Notes: a model not told the origin generated them from the letters alone. 64,000 nucleotides of DNA from Pseudonocardia sp. CNS-004 (GCA_001942185.1 MKJV01000145.1:1-64000), one strand, 5' to 3'. Numbered from the stretch's first letter, positions 9,455-18,496 are shown. A program made the numbers and translations.

Positions 9455-10279
9455 ATGGCAGAGCTCGCCCCGCGCCGCCTCATCCTGACGCTGTACGGCC
9501 TGTACGCGCGCGAGGAGCACAACTGGATGTCGGTGGGCTCGGTGGTGCGGCTGATGGGGGACCTCGGCGTCGACTCCGCGGGCGTCCGGTCGTCGATCTC
9601 GCGGCTCAAGCGCCGGGGGGTGCTCGAGGCGATGCGGTCGGGCAAGGCCGCGGGCTACGCGCTGTCCGACAGCGCGCTGGAGGTGCTCCGCGAGGGGGAC
9701 ACGCGGATCTTCGACCGGCGGCCGGTCCGCGGGTCGGACGGGTTCGTGCTCGTGGTGTTCTCCATCCCGGAGTCGGAGCGGGAGAAGCGCCACACGCTGC
9801 GCACCACGCTGTCGGGCCTCGGGTTCGGTACGGCCGCGCCCGGGGTGTGGGTCGCGCCCGGACACCTGCAGGACGAGGTCGGCCGCACGCTGGAGCGGCG
9901 CGGGCTCGCCACGTACGTCGACCTGTTCACGGCGCACCACGAGGGCTTCAGCGCGCTGCGCGACCAGGTGGCGCGCTGGTGGGACCTGGAGGGGATCAAC
10001 GCCCAGTACGCCGACTTCCTCGACCGGTTCGCCGACGCGCAGTCGCGCTGGGAGCGCTCGGGCGACCGCAGCCGCACCGCGTTCGAGATCTACGTGCCGA
10101 TGCTCACGGTCTGGCGGCGGCTGCCCTACCTCGACCCGGGCCTGCCGCCCGACCTGCTGCCCGCGGGCTGGAACGGGGGCCGGGCCGCGGACCTCTTCGG
10201 CGACCTCGATGGGCTCCTGCGGACCCCGGCCCGTGAGCACGCACTGGCCGCGATCCACGCATGGCCTGCGGCACCTTGA
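9455..10279 (+). CDS. PaaX-family transcriptional regulator
   Basis: 274 residues with the full PaaX layout: an N-terminal winged helix (LILTLYGLYAREEHNWMSVGSVVRLMGDLG, then SSISRLKRRGVL) and the C-terminal PaaX domain (FDRRPVRGSDGFVLVVFSIPESEREKRHTLR). PaaX repressors sense aryl-CoA esters, classically phenylacetyl-CoA. Here the gene is next to, and convergent with, a CoA-dependent aromatic cluster, so it probably senses the aryl-CoA intermediate of that pathway. The ATG start at 9455 fits the family length. Confidence 0.9.
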   Translation: MAELAPRRLILTLYGLYAREEHNWMSVGSVVRLMGDLGVDSAGVRSSISRLKRRGVLEAMRSGKAAGYALSDSALEVLREGDTRIFDRRPVRGSDGFVLVVFSIPESEREKRHTLRTTLSGLGFGTAAPGVWVAPGHLQDEVGRTLERRGLATYVDLFTAHHEGFSALRDQVARWWDLEGINAQYADFLDRFADAQSRWERSGDRSRTAFEIYVPMLTVWRRLPYLDPGLPPDLLPAGWNGGRAADLFGDLDGLLRTPAREHALAAIHAWPAAP

Positions 10280-10283
10280 GCCG

Positions 10284-10304
10284 GTGATCAGGCGCCGGGA
10301 TCAC
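10284..10304. terminator. weak hairpin between convergent paaX-type and ridA-type genes
   Basis: GTGATC and GATCAC form a 6-bp stem with a 9-base loop exactly at the convergent ends of the PaaX and RidA genes. There is no T-run on either side. It may be a weak bidirectional terminator; the evidence is only the stem and the position. Confidence 0.3.
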
Positions 10305-10699
10305 TCGAGAACCGCGACACCCTGGATCTCGACGAGGGCCGCGGCGTCCCACAGCCGGGCGACGCCGATCCCCGCCATCGCCGGGTACTCGGTGCCGACG
10401 AGGCGCCGCCAGACCTTCCCGATCTCGCGGGTGTGGGCCAGGTAGGCGTCCATGTCGACGATGTAGATCGTGACGGAGGCGAGGTCGGCTCCGGAGCCGC
10501 CCGCGGCGGCCAGCGCCTCCAGGAGGTTGGTGAGCGCCTGCTCGAACTGCGTGACGATGTCGTCGCCGACGATCGCTCCGGACCGGTCGAGCGCCGTCTG
10601 CCCCGCGAGGTACACGGTGCGGGGCCGGTCGCTGACGACGGCGTGGCTGAACCCGCGCGCCGCGGCGAGCTGGGGCGGGTTGATGCGCTCGAACGTCAT
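10301..10699 (-). CDS. RidA-family (YjgF/YER057c) enamine/imine deaminase
   Basis: 132 residues, the usual RidA length. The family landmarks GFSHAVV, VYLAGQTALD, QALTNLLEALAAAGGSGADLASVTIYI and the C-terminal ARLWDAAALVEIQGVAV are present, including the Arg that corresponds to the catalytic Arg of RidA. RidA proteins hydrolyse reactive enamines/imines to ketones and ammonia. The ATG overlaps the stop of the SDR upstream as ATGA, so it is co-translated with the aromatic CoA pathway genes. Ring reduction of 2-aminobenzoyl-CoA gives an enamine intermediate, so a deaminating role here is chemically sensible, though inferred. Confidence 0.88.
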   Translation of the reverse strand: MTFERINPPQLAAARGFSHAVVSDRPRTVYLAGQTALDRSGAIVGDDIVTQFEQALTNLLEALAAAGGSGADLASVTIYIVDMDAYLAHTREIGKVWRRLVGTEYPAMAGIGVARLWDAAALVEIQGVAVLE

Positions 10700-11448
10700 G
10701 ACTGCACGGCTCCTCCGTCGACGTTGATGCCCTGGCCGTTGATCGCGCCGTTCTGCACGCAGGAGAGCACGGCGGCGGCGACCTCGTCGGGCCGGACGAG
10801 GCGGTGGATCGGCTGGCGCCGTTCGAGCAGGGCGCGGGCCTCGGTGGCGGACGTCCCGGTCCGGGAGGCGATGGCTTCCACGGTCGCGTCGGTCATGGGG
10901 GTGTCGACGTAACCGGGGCACACGGCGTTGGCGGTGACGCCGCGGCGGGCCACCTCGTCGGCCACGGCGCGGACCAGCCCGAGCACGCCGTGCTTGCTGG
11001 CCGTGTACGCGCTCACCAGGCGCTCGCCCCGCTTGGCCACCACCGAGGCGACCACGACGATGCGCCCGTGGCGGGCCTCGAGCATCGGGGGGAGCACCCG
11101 GCGGATGCAGCGGAACGGCGCGGTGAGGTTCGTGTCGATCATCTGCTGCCACTGCGCGTCGGTGGTCTGCGTGACCGGCGCGGCCAGCGAGGTGCCGGCG
11201 TTCGCGACGAGCACCTGCGCGGGCCCCCAGGTCGCCTCGACCTCGGTGAACAGCGCCTCGACCTGCTCGGGCACGGTGAGGTCGGCCGCGACGCACAGCG
11301 TGGGGCCGGTGATCTCCCGGGCCGCCTCGTCGAGCTTGGCCCGGTCGCGACCGGTGAGCACGGTGCGGTAGCCGGCCTCGGCGAGCCGCCGCGCCGTCGC
11401 CAGGCCGATGCCCTGCCCGGCGCCCGTGACGACCGCGACCGGCGTCAC
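10696..11448 (-). CDS. SDR-family NAD(P)-dependent oxidoreductase
   Basis: 250 residues with classical SDR motifs: the cofactor loop VTGAGQGIGLATA, NAG in VANAGTSLA, the catalytic Ser in VASVVAKRG and YTASK as the Tyr/Lys pair. The end VNVDGGAVQS-like tail is typical of FabG-type enzymes. The GTG start at 11448 overlaps the stop of the enoyl-CoA hydratase (GTGA), and the stop overlaps the RidA start (ATGA). It most likely acts as the 3-hydroxyacyl-CoA dehydrogenase step in the beta-oxidation-like lower pathway of this cluster. Confidence 0.88.
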   Translation of the reverse strand: MTPVAVVTGAGQGIGLATARRLAEAGYRTVLTGRDRAKLDEAAREITGPTLCVAADLTVPEQVEALFTEVEATWGPAQVLVANAGTSLAAPVTQTTDAQWQQMIDTNLTAPFRCIRRVLPPMLEARHGRIVVVASVVAKRGERLVSAYTASKHGVLGLVRAVADEVARRGVTANAVCPGYVDTPMTDATVEAIASRTGTSATEARALLERRQPIHRLVRPDEVAAAVLSCVQNGAINGQGINVDGGAVQS

Positions 11449-12272
11449 CGGCCCTTCCACTCCGGCGCGCGCTTCGCGTTGAACGCCGCGTGGAACTCGG
11501 CGTGGTCCTCGGTGGTCATCAGCAGCGCCTGGGTCATCGCGTCGAGCTCCATCGACGCCGAGAGCGGCATGTCGAGCTCGCGGGTGAGCAGCGACTTCGT
11601 CTGCGCGTACGCCAGCGTCGGGCCGCCGGCCAGCCGGGCGGCGAGCGTGGCCACCGCGTCGTCGAGCTCCTCGTCGGCCACGAGCTGCGAGACGAGGCCG
11701 TAGCGGTCGGCGGTGGTGGCGTCGATCGTGTCGCCGAGCATGAGCAGCTGCGTGGCGCGGCCGAGCCCGACGACGCGGGGGAGCAGGTAGGCCGCGCCCA
11801 TGTCGCCGCCGGAGAGCCCGACCTTGGTGAAGAGGAACGCGAACCGGCCGGACGCGCCGACGATCCGGAAGTCGGCGGCGAGCGCGATCACCGACCCGGC
11901 GCCCGCCGCGATGCCCTGGATCTTCACGATGATCGGGATCGGGCACTCGCGCATCGCCCGGATGACGTCGCCGGTCATCTTCGTGAAGCGCATCAGGTCG
12001 GCGGCCTGCATCTTCAGCAGCTCACCGATGATCTCGTTGACGTCGCCGCCGCCGCAGAAGCCGCGGCCCTCGCCCTGGATCACCAGCACCTTGACGCCGT
12101 CGTGGTGCGGCAGCTCGCTGAGCAGGTCGCGCAGGTCGGAGTAGGACTCGAAGGTGAGCGGGTTGAGCTTCTCGGGCCGGTTGAGGGTGACGGTGGCGAC
12201 CGGCCCGTCGACGGCGAAGTCGAAGTGCTGCCAGTCGGTGGTCAGCGGCGCCGAGGCGCGGAAGCGGCTCAC
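11445..12272 (-). CDS. enoyl-CoA hydratase/isomerase family protein
   Basis: 275 residues of the crotonase fold. The first oxyanion loop reads GRGFCGGGDVNEI and the second GIAAGAGSVIALAADFRI, followed by VGLSGGDMGAAYLLPRVVGLG. GTG start at 12272 overlaps the stop of the acyl-CoA dehydrogenase gene as GTGA. It sits in an operon with a dehydrogenase, an SDR and RidA. Hydration of an unsaturated alicyclic CoA ester is the likely role. Crotonases also include isomerases and ring-cleaving hydrolases, so the exact reaction is open. Confidence 0.88.
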   Translation of the reverse strand: MSRFRASAPLTTDWQHFDFAVDGPVATVTLNRPEKLNPLTFESYSDLRDLLSELPHHDGVKVLVIQGEGRGFCGGGDVNEIIGELLKMQAADLMRFTKMTGDVIRAMRECPIPIIVKIQGIAAGAGSVIALAADFRIVGASGRFAFLFTKVGLSGGDMGAAYLLPRVVGLGRATQLLMLGDTIDATTADRYGLVSQLVADEELDDAVATLAARLAGGPTLAYAQTKSLLTRELDMPLSASMELDAMTQALLMTTEDHAEFHAAFNAKRAPEWKGR

Positions 12273-13392
12273 CGGTTCGTCCTCCCCAGGATCTCGCGGG
12301 CGATGATCGTGCGCTGCACCTCGGAGGCGCCCTCGTAGATCCGGGGTGCCCGGACGTCACGGTAGAGGTGTTCGAGCAGGTGTCCCCGCTGCAGCGCCCG
12401 CGCGCCGTGCAGCTGGACGCACCGGTCGACGATGCGCCCCGCTGCCTCGGTGGCGAAGAGCTTCGCCATCGCCGCGGACCGGGTGACGGCCGACCGGTCG
12501 CGCCGGCGTCGTACGCGCGCGCCGCCGCGTGGACCAGCAGGCGCGCGGCCTCCAGGTCGGTGGCCATGTCCGCGATCGCGTGGGCCACCGCCTGCTGGGC
12601 CGACAACGGCCCGCCGTACGCCTCGCGGCTGCCGACGTGCGCGACCGTGGCGTCGAGCGCGGCCTGTGCCATGCCCACCGCGAACGCGCCGACGCTGGGC
12701 CGGAACAGGTCGAGGGTGCGCATGGCCACCCGGAACCCGGAGTCCACCTCGCCGAGGACGTCGGCGCGTTCGACGCGCACCCCGTCGAAGGTGAGGCTCC
12801 CGATCGGGTGCGGGGAGATCATGTCGAGGTGCTCGCCGGACAGCCCCGGCGAGCCGCCCGCCACGGCGAATGCGGTGACGCCCCGCGCCCCGGTTCCGGA
12901 CGTGCGGGCGAACACGGTGTAGACGTCGGCGTCGGGAGCGTTGGAGATCCAGAGCTTCTCACCCGAGAGGCGCCAGCCGTCGCCGTCGGGTTCGGCGCGC
13001 AGCGCGAGCGCGGCGGCGTCGGAGCCGGCCCCGGGCTCGGTGAGCGCGAACGCGGCGACGACGTCGCCCGCCGCGACGCCGGGGATCCAGCGGTCGACGG
13101 TGGCGGCCGTGCCCGACTGCAGGATCGGGTAGCTGCCCAGCCCCTGCAGGGCCAGCGCGGTCTCGGCCTCGGGGGAGACGGAGGCGATGGTCTCGCGCAG
13201 CAGGCACAGCTGCATGGCCGCGGCGTCGCGGGGTGGTTCGTCGGGGCGGCCGCCGTAGAGGTCCCTGAGCAGCCCCAGCTCGCCCATCGTGGCCACGAGT
13301 GGGCGGTTGACCCGGCCGTCCTCGCGCGTGAGCGGGACGAGGTGCTCGGTCGCGAGCCTGCGGACGCGATCGGTGTAGGCGACCTGCTCCAT
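12269..13392 (-). CDS. acyl-CoA dehydrogenase (frameshift)
   Basis: About 374 residues, FAD-dependent acyl-CoA dehydrogenase. Visible are ALTEPGAGSDAAAL (FAD/substrate loop), LWISNAPDADVYTVFA, the helical domain AMAKLFATEAAGR and the C-terminal IYEGASEVQRTI that normally carries the catalytic Glu. One missing G near 12500 breaks the frame; corrected, YDAGADRSAVTRSAAMAKLF reads through. It is the first gene of a four-gene minus-strand operon and is divergent from the FAD-monooxygenase/OYE fusion. Oxidation of an alicyclic CoA ester is likely. Confidence 0.88.
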
Positions 13393-13411
13393 ACCGTCAT
13401 CCTATATCGCA

Positions 13412-13448
13412 TTGACAACGGCCGTCAAACAAACAATATACTGTGGCC
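13412..13448 (+). promoter_or_regulatory. promoter and inverted repeat upstream of the aryl-CoA monooxygenase
   Basis: TTGACA at 13412-13417 and TATACT at 13437-13442 make a sigma70-like promoter with a 19-base spacer. The expected transcription start falls at or next to the ATG at 13449, so the mRNA would be leaderless. The -35 box lies in an inverted repeat TTGAC-N7-GTCAA (13412-13428). The arm spacing and position suit a repressor that blocks RNA polymerase; PaaX or a TetR-type protein are candidates. The opposite gene (start 13392) shares this 56-bp gap. Confidence 0.55.
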
Positions 13449-15830
13449 ATGCGCATCGCAGTCATCGGTGGAGGCCCGGGCGGCCTGTACTTCGCGGCGC
13501 TGACGCGGCAGCTCGGGCTCGACCAGGGGATCGACCACCGGATCACCGTGTGGGAGCGCAACGCCGCCGACGACACGTTCGGCTTCGGGGTCGTGTTCTC
13601 CGACGAGACGCTCGGCGGCATCGAGCACGCCGACCCGGTGGTGCACGCGGCCATGGAGCGCGAGTTCGCCCGCTGGGACGACATCGACGTCCACTTCCGC
13701 GGGCAGACGATCACCAGCGGCGGCCACGGCTTCGCCGCGATGGGCCGCAAGCGGCTGCTGGAGATCCTGCAGGAACGCTGCCGGGAGCTCGGCGTCGACG
13801 TGCGCTTCTCCACCGAGGCCCCGGACGTGGAGCGGCTACGGGCCGACCACGACCTCGTCGTCGCGAGCGACGGCCTGAACTCGGCCGTGCGCACCAAGTA
13901 CGCCGACCACTTCGGCCCGAGCCTCGACGTGCGCCGGTGCCGCTACATGTGGCTGGGCACCGACACCGTCTTCGAGGCGTTCACCTTCGACGTCCGCGAG
14001 ACCGAGCACGGCGTCATGCAGGTGCACGGCTACCCGTTCGACGAGCACGGCAGCACGTTCATCGTCGAGATGCACGACGACGTGTGGCGCCGCGCGGGCT
14101 TCGATGCGAGCGAGGCGCTCACCCTTCCCCCCGGCGAGTCCGACGTCCGATCCGTCGAGGCCGTGAGCGAGATCTTCGCCGACGTGCTAGGCGGGGGACG
14201 CGTGCTGGCGAACAACTCGCGGTGGATCAGCTTCACCACCGTGCGCAACGAGCGGTGGTGCCACGACAACGTGGTGCTGCTCGGCGACGCCGCCCACACC
14301 GCCCACTTCTCGATCGGCTCCGGCACGAAGCTCGCCATGGAGGACGCGCTGGCACTCGCGGCCTGCCTGCACGAGAACGACGAGGTGCCGGCAGCGCTCA
14401 CCGCCTACGAGGCCGAGCGCAGGCCCGTGGTGGAGTCGACGCAGCGGGCCGCCCAGGCCAGCCTGGAGTGGTTCGAGAACCTCGGGCGCTACGTCCACCA
14501 GCCGCCGCTGCAGTTCGCGTTCAACATCCTCACCCGCAGCCGCCGCGTCACCTACGACAACCTGCGGCTGCGCGACCCGCGGTTCGTCGCCGACGTCGAC
14601 GCCTGGTTCGCCGGTGGGGAGGAGCCGCGGCCGCCGATGTTCCACCCGTTCCGGCTCGGCGAGCTGGAGCTGGTCAACCGGGTCGTCGTCTCGCCGATGG
14701 ACATGTACGTCGCCGACGAGGGCATGCCCACCGACTTCCACCTCGTCCACCTCGGCGGCAAGGCGCTCGGCGGCGCCGGCCTCGTGATGACGGAGATGGT
14801 GTGCGTGTCGCCGCAGGGCCGGATCACCCCCGGCTGCACCGGCCTGTGGAGCGATGAGCAGGCCGCCGCGTGGCGGCGCGTCACCGAGTTCGTCCACTCC
14901 TCGTCGGCGGCGAAGATCGGCCTGCAGCTGGGCCACTCCGGCCCCAAGGGCTCCACGAAGCTCATGTGGGAGGGCATCGACCAGCCCCTGGACTCCGGCA
15001 ACTGGCCCGTCGTCGGCCCGTCCGAACGCCCCTACCGCGAGGGTGTCAACCAGGTGCCGAAGGCCCTCGACCGCGCCGGCATGGACGCCGTCGTCGCCGA
15101 GTTCGTCGCCGCCACCGAACGGGGTGCGCGCGCCGGCTTCGACCTCGTGGAGCTGCACTGCGCCCACGGCTACCTGCTGTCGTCGTTCCTGTCCCCGGTC
15201 ACCAACCGGCGCACCGACGACTACGGCGGGCCGATCGAGAACCGGCTGCGGTTCCCCCTCGAGGTGTTCACCGCGATGCGCGAGGTGTGGCCCGCCGGCA
15301 AGCCCATGACCGTCCGGATCTCCGCCACCGACTGGGTGGAGGGCGGCATCACCCTCGAGGACACGTGCGAGGTGGTGCGCGCCTTCGAACGGGCGGGCGC
15401 GGCGGCCGTCGACGTGTCCACCGGGCAGGTCACCCCGGACGAGCGCCCGGCGTTCGGCCGCTCGTACCAGACGCCCTTCGCCGACGCGATCCGCAACACC
15501 CTGAAGATCCCGACGATCGCGGTGGGCGTGATCTCCTCGGCCGACGACGTCAACACGATCATCCTGTCCGGCCGGGCCGACCTGTGCGCCGTGGGCCGCG
15601 CCCACCTCTACGACCCGAACTGGACGCTGCACGCCGCCGTCGAGCAGGACTACGACGGGCCCGGCGCCGTGTGGCCGGACTCGTGGCGGGCCGGGCGGCG
15701 CAAGCCGCAGACCGGGCGCAGCGACGGGCCGAAGCCGCGGCTGGAGCTCATCCGGCGGCCGGCCGCCGACGGGCACCTGCGGTGGCGGCCCGGGCAGGGG
15801 CTACCGGGCGACGAACACCGTCGCCAGTGA
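13449..15830 (+). CDS. bifunctional FAD monooxygenase / old-yellow-enzyme reductase (2-aminobenzoyl-CoA or salicylyl-CoA type)
   Basis: About 793 residues, intact. The N-terminal half (residues 1-390) is a class A FAD monooxygenase: GGGPGGLYFAALT dinucleotide loop and GDAAHTAHFSIGSGTKLAMEDA. The C-terminal half (about 395-795) is an old-yellow-enzyme-like flavin oxidoreductase: MFHPFRLGELELVNRVVVSPM, LQLGHSGPKG, HCAHGYLLSSFLSP and TDDYGGPIENR. This fusion is the architecture of 2-aminobenzoyl-CoA monooxygenase/reductase, which hydroxylates and then dearomatises the ring, and of enzymes annotated as salicylyl-CoA 5-hydroxylase. The neighbouring beta-oxidation genes and RidA favour aminobenzoyl-CoA. 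ATG 13449 is preferred over GTG 13443. No aryl-CoA ligase is in the window. The 3' end overlaps the opposing hydratase gene by 30 bases. Confidence 0.85.
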   Translation: MRIAVIGGGPGGLYFAALTRQLGLDQGIDHRITVWERNAADDTFGFGVVFSDETLGGIEHADPVVHAAMEREFARWDDIDVHFRGQTITSGGHGFAAMGRKRLLEILQERCRELGVDVRFSTEAPDVERLRADHDLVVASDGLNSAVRTKYADHFGPSLDVRRCRYMWLGTDTVFEAFTFDVRETEHGVMQVHGYPFDEHGSTFIVEMHDDVWRRAGFDASEALTLPPGESDVRSVEAVSEIFADVLGGGRVLANNSRWISFTTVRNERWCHDNVVLLGDAAHTAHFSIGSGTKLAMEDALALAACLHENDEVPAALTAYEAERRPVVESTQRAAQASLEWFENLGRYVHQPPLQFAFNILTRSRRVTYDNLRLRDPRFVADVDAWFAGGEEPRPPMFHPFRLGELELVNRVVVSPMDMYVADEGMPTDFHLVHLGGKALGGAGLVMTEMVCVSPQGRITPGCTGLWSDEQAAAWRRVTEFVHSSSAAKIGLQLGHSGPKGSTKLMWEGIDQPLDSGNWPVVGPSERPYREGVNQVPKALDRAGMDAVVAEFVAATERGARAGFDLVELHCAHGYLLSSFLSPVTNRRTDDYGGPIENRLRFPLEVFTAMREVWPAGKPMTVRISATDWVEGGITLEDTCEVVRAFERAGAAAVDVSTGQVTPDERPAFGRSYQTPFADAIRNTLKIPTIAVGVISSADDVNTIILSGRADLCAVGRAHLYDPNWTLHAAVEQDYDGPGAVWPDSWRAGRRKPQTGRSDGPKPRLELIRRPAADGHLRWRPGQGLPGDEHRRQ

Positions 15831-16589
15831 GCCGAGGTCGCCGAAGTCGGCCTCGACGGCATCCCCGGGGCGCACCGGGGTGGGACCGCACAGCGCCCCG
15901 CTCAGCACGAGGTCGCCCGCTCGCAGGCCGTCTCCGCGTCGGTGCAGGTCGGCGCACAGCCAGGCCACGGCGCGGGCCGGGTCGCCCATGACGTTGCCCG
16001 CGTCCCCGTCGACGCGCACGTCCCCCACGCGCGCGGTGACACGCAGGCCCGTCAGGTCGGTGGCGGGGTCGGCCTCGGGGCCGACGATCACCGCCGCGGC
16101 GCTCACGTCGTCCGCGAGCAGCGCGCCGACGCCGGGCGGGCCGCCCGCCCACCTGCTGTCGACGACCTCGAACGCGAGCGCGAGGTGCGCCGTCGCGGCC
16201 ACGACCTGCGCGGCCGTCACGTCCGGCCCGTCGAGGTCGCGGGCCAGCACGAACGCGATCTCGACCTCGACCCGCGGCGCCACCAGCCCGGCGCAGTCGA
16301 ACTCCGTCGCCACCGCGCCGATCGTCGACACCGGCAGGTAGCCGCTCACGGGCTCGTGCGCGGACATCGCCTGCTGCGCCGCGCGCGACGTGAGCCCCAC
16401 CTTCCGGCCGCCGCTGGGGTCGCCCGCGGCCGTGCGCAGCGCCAGACCGGCGGCCTGCACCGCGTGGCCGGCGGCGACGTCGAGGTCCGGCGCGCAGCCG
16501 TGGGAGAGCGGGGTCGCCGTCCGTTGCGCCTCCCACAGGAGCCGCGCGAGGGTTCCGTCGGCGGTCGCGCCGTTGATCTGGTCGGGCAT
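15801..16589 (-). CDS. 2-oxopent-4-enoate hydratase-like protein (fumarylacetoacetate hydrolase fold)
   Basis: 262 residues, complete. The metal-binding core APRVEVEIAFVLARDLDG, the upstream GGRKVGLTSRAAQ and the late SGALCGPTPVRPGDAVEADFG match the MhpD/XylJ/CatH group of 2-hydroxypentadienoate hydratases and the related 4-oxalocrotonate decarboxylases. In meta-cleavage pathways they hydrate 2-oxopent-4-enoate. No ring-cleavage dioxygenase, aldolase or semialdehyde dehydrogenase lies nearby, so its pathway partner is uncertain. It is in the same orientation as the LysR gene upstream (20 bases apart). Confidence 0.82.
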   Translation of the reverse strand: MPDQINGATADGTLARLLWEAQRTATPLSHGCAPDLDVAAGHAVQAAGLALRTAAGDPSGGRKVGLTSRAAQQAMSAHEPVSGYLPVSTIGAVATEFDCAGLVAPRVEVEIAFVLARDLDGPDVTAAQVVAATAHLALAFEVVDSRWAGGPPGVGALLADDVSAAAVIVGPEADPATDLTGLRVTARVGDVRVDGDAGNVMGDPARAVAWLCADLHRRGDGLRAGDLVLSGALCGPTPVRPGDAVEADFGDLGSLATVFVAR

Positions 16590-16608
16590 GTGTCGACCCT
16601 AGACGCGA

Positions 16609-17547
16609 TCACTGGACGCGATCGGTGGCCCTCGCGGACGGCCACGCGGCCGTGCGCACCAGCTCGTGGACCAGCCGGGTGAGCGCCGTCGCGACCGCCT
16701 CGACGGGGGCCAGCGGCCTGCTGTGACGTTGCCGTCCCAGCACCACCGAGCGTTCGACGTCCGGTTCGGTGAGCGGGCCACCGGACAGCCGCCCGGCCGC
16801 GACGTCGGCCGCGACGCCGGCCGCGGGGAGCACGGTCCAGCCGTGCCCGGCGCGGACCAGGTTCTTCTGCAGGAGCATCGAGTTCGTCTGGGCGACGATG
16901 CGGGGTGCTGCGGGCACCGCGGAGCGCGCCCGGTCGATGAGCGCCCGCAGGCCGTGCCCGCTGACCGGCAGGACGAGTGGCCGGGCGAGCACGGCAGCCC
17001 ACGGGACGGGGGACCCGGCGGCGAGCCCGGCGTCGGGTGGCGCGACCGCCCAGAGCCGTTCCTTCAGCAACGGGACGACCGACAGCGACGGGGTGTCGCT
17101 GAGGTCGTAGAGCAGCGAAAGGTCGACCTCGCCGGTGTCGAGCCACTGCTGGAGGTGGCCGGAGTAGCCGGTGAACAGCCGCAGCTCGATGCCGGGGTGG
17201 CGGCGCGTCACCGCGTCGGTCAGCGGCTGGGCGAGGACGTCGAGCACGCTCTCCAGCAGGCCGACGCTGACGACGCCGGTGACCTCGCCGGTTTCGGGCG
17301 CCAGCTCCGCCCGGGCGCGTTCCAGCTCGTGGAGCGCGCGGCGCGCCCGCTCGATCAACGCCTCGGCCGCGGGCGTCGGGATCATGCCGTGGCGGGTGCG
17401 TTCGAACAGCGCCACCCCGAGCTCCTCCTCGAGCAGCCGGATCTGGCGCGTGACCGCGGGCTGCACGACGTGCAGCAGTTTCGCTGCCTTCGTGACGCTG
17501 CCCACCTCGGCGACGGTGACGAGCGCGGTGAGCTGCCTGAGCTCCAC
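16609..17547 (-). CDS. LysR-family transcriptional regulator
   Basis: 312 residues. The N-terminal HTH reads VELRQLTALVTVAEVGSVTKAAKLLHVVQPAVTRQIRLLEEELGVALF, shown here by its halves SVTKAAKLLHVVQPAV and LLEEELGVALFER; the C-terminal substrate-binding domain follows. The GTG at 17547 with AGGAGG eight bases upstream is preferred to the longer frame that begins at 17625. The gene is divergent from the MaoC/CaiB/acyl-CoA dehydrogenase operon across an 87-bp gap and probably activates it. It might also control the hydratase gene just downstream. Confidence 0.88.
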   Translation of the reverse strand: MELRQLTALVTVAEVGSVTKAAKLLHVVQPAVTRQIRLLEEELGVALFERTRHGMIPTPAAEALIERARRALHELERARAELAPETGEVTGVVSVGLLESVLDVLAQPLTDAVTRRHPGIELRLFTGYSGHLQQWLDTGEVDLSLLYDLSDTPSLSVVPLLKERLWAVAPPDAGLAAGSPVPWAAVLARPLVLPVSGHGLRALIDRARSAVPAAPRIVAQTNSMLLQKNLVRAGHGWTVLPAAGVAADVAAGRLSGGPLTEPDVERSVVLGRQRHSRPLAPVEAVATALTRLVHELVRTAAWPSARATDRVQ

Positions 17548-17634
17548 CGTGGGCGCCTCCTCATGCCGGGGTCGCATCCCCCCATCACGAGTCAGTATTT
17601 CACTCGCGACCAGATCACGGCGCATGATGGGCCG

Positions 17635-18496
17635 ATGACTCGCGACGTCGCGCAGGTGTCACTGGCCGATGCGCTGCAGGGCTGGCAGCCGGAACCGGTC
17701 GAGATGAGCAGACGCGCCGACCCGTGGTTCGCCGCCGCCTTCGCCGACCTGCTCGACGCTCCGCGGCCCGCTCACCTGCCGCCGCTGTGGCACTGGTTCG
17801 TGCTGCTCGACCATCCCGCGGGGTCGAACACGGGCGCCGACGGCCATCCGGCCGACGCGCCGTTCCTGCCGCCGATCCCGGGGCGGCGCCGCATGTTCGC
17901 GGGTGGACGGCTGCGCCACGACGCGCCGATCCCGCTCGGGGCGGAGCTGTCCAGCCGCGCCACCGTCTCCGACGTCACGGTCAAGACCGGCCGCAGCGGC
18001 GAGATGGCGTTCGTGACGGTCCGGACCGAGCTGTCCGCCGACGCGCCCCGGTCGCGTCGAGGAGCAGGACATCGTCTACCGCTCCGAGCCGCCCGGCACG
18101 CCTCCGCGCACGTTGCCGCCGCCGGAGACCGACGGCCCGGACCCCGAGGGGGAGTGGCGGGTGGAGCTCGCCACCGACCCGGTGCTGCTGGCCCGGTTCA
18201 GCGCACTCACCTACAACGGGCACCGGATCCACTACGACCACCCCTACGCCACGCAGGTCGAGGGCTATCCCGGCCTCGTCGTCCACGGCCCGCTGCTCGC
18301 GCTGCTGGCGCTGGAGCTCCCACGCAGGCACGCTCCGGACCGCGCGGTCCGGTCCTTCTCCTACCGGCTCGTGCGGCCCGCGTTCGTCCCGGCCCGGATC
18401 GTGAGCGCCGGACAGGCGCGGGGGACGGAGGTCGACGTGGTCGTCGCCGCCCGGGGCGCGGCGCCGTCGCTGACGGCGAAGGTCGGTCTCGCGTGA
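17635..18496 (+). CDS. MaoC/HTD2-type acyl-CoA hydratase (mesaconyl-CoA hydratase-like; frameshift)
   Basis: About 287 residues. The N-terminal part (WHWFVLLDHP, GRRRMFAGGRLRHDAPIPLGAE) is the FAS1-like dehydratase half, and the C-terminal part (FSALTYNGHRIHYDHPYA, then YPGLVVHGPLLALLALE) is a hot-dog MaoC domain with the hydratase motif around NGHRIHYD. This two-domain layout is that of mesaconyl-C4-CoA hydratase and eukaryotic HTD2. One extra base near 18053 breaks the frame. The stop overlaps the CoA-transferase start as GTGA. Hydration of a short branched dicarboxylyl-CoA is a reasonable guess. Confidence 0.82.
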
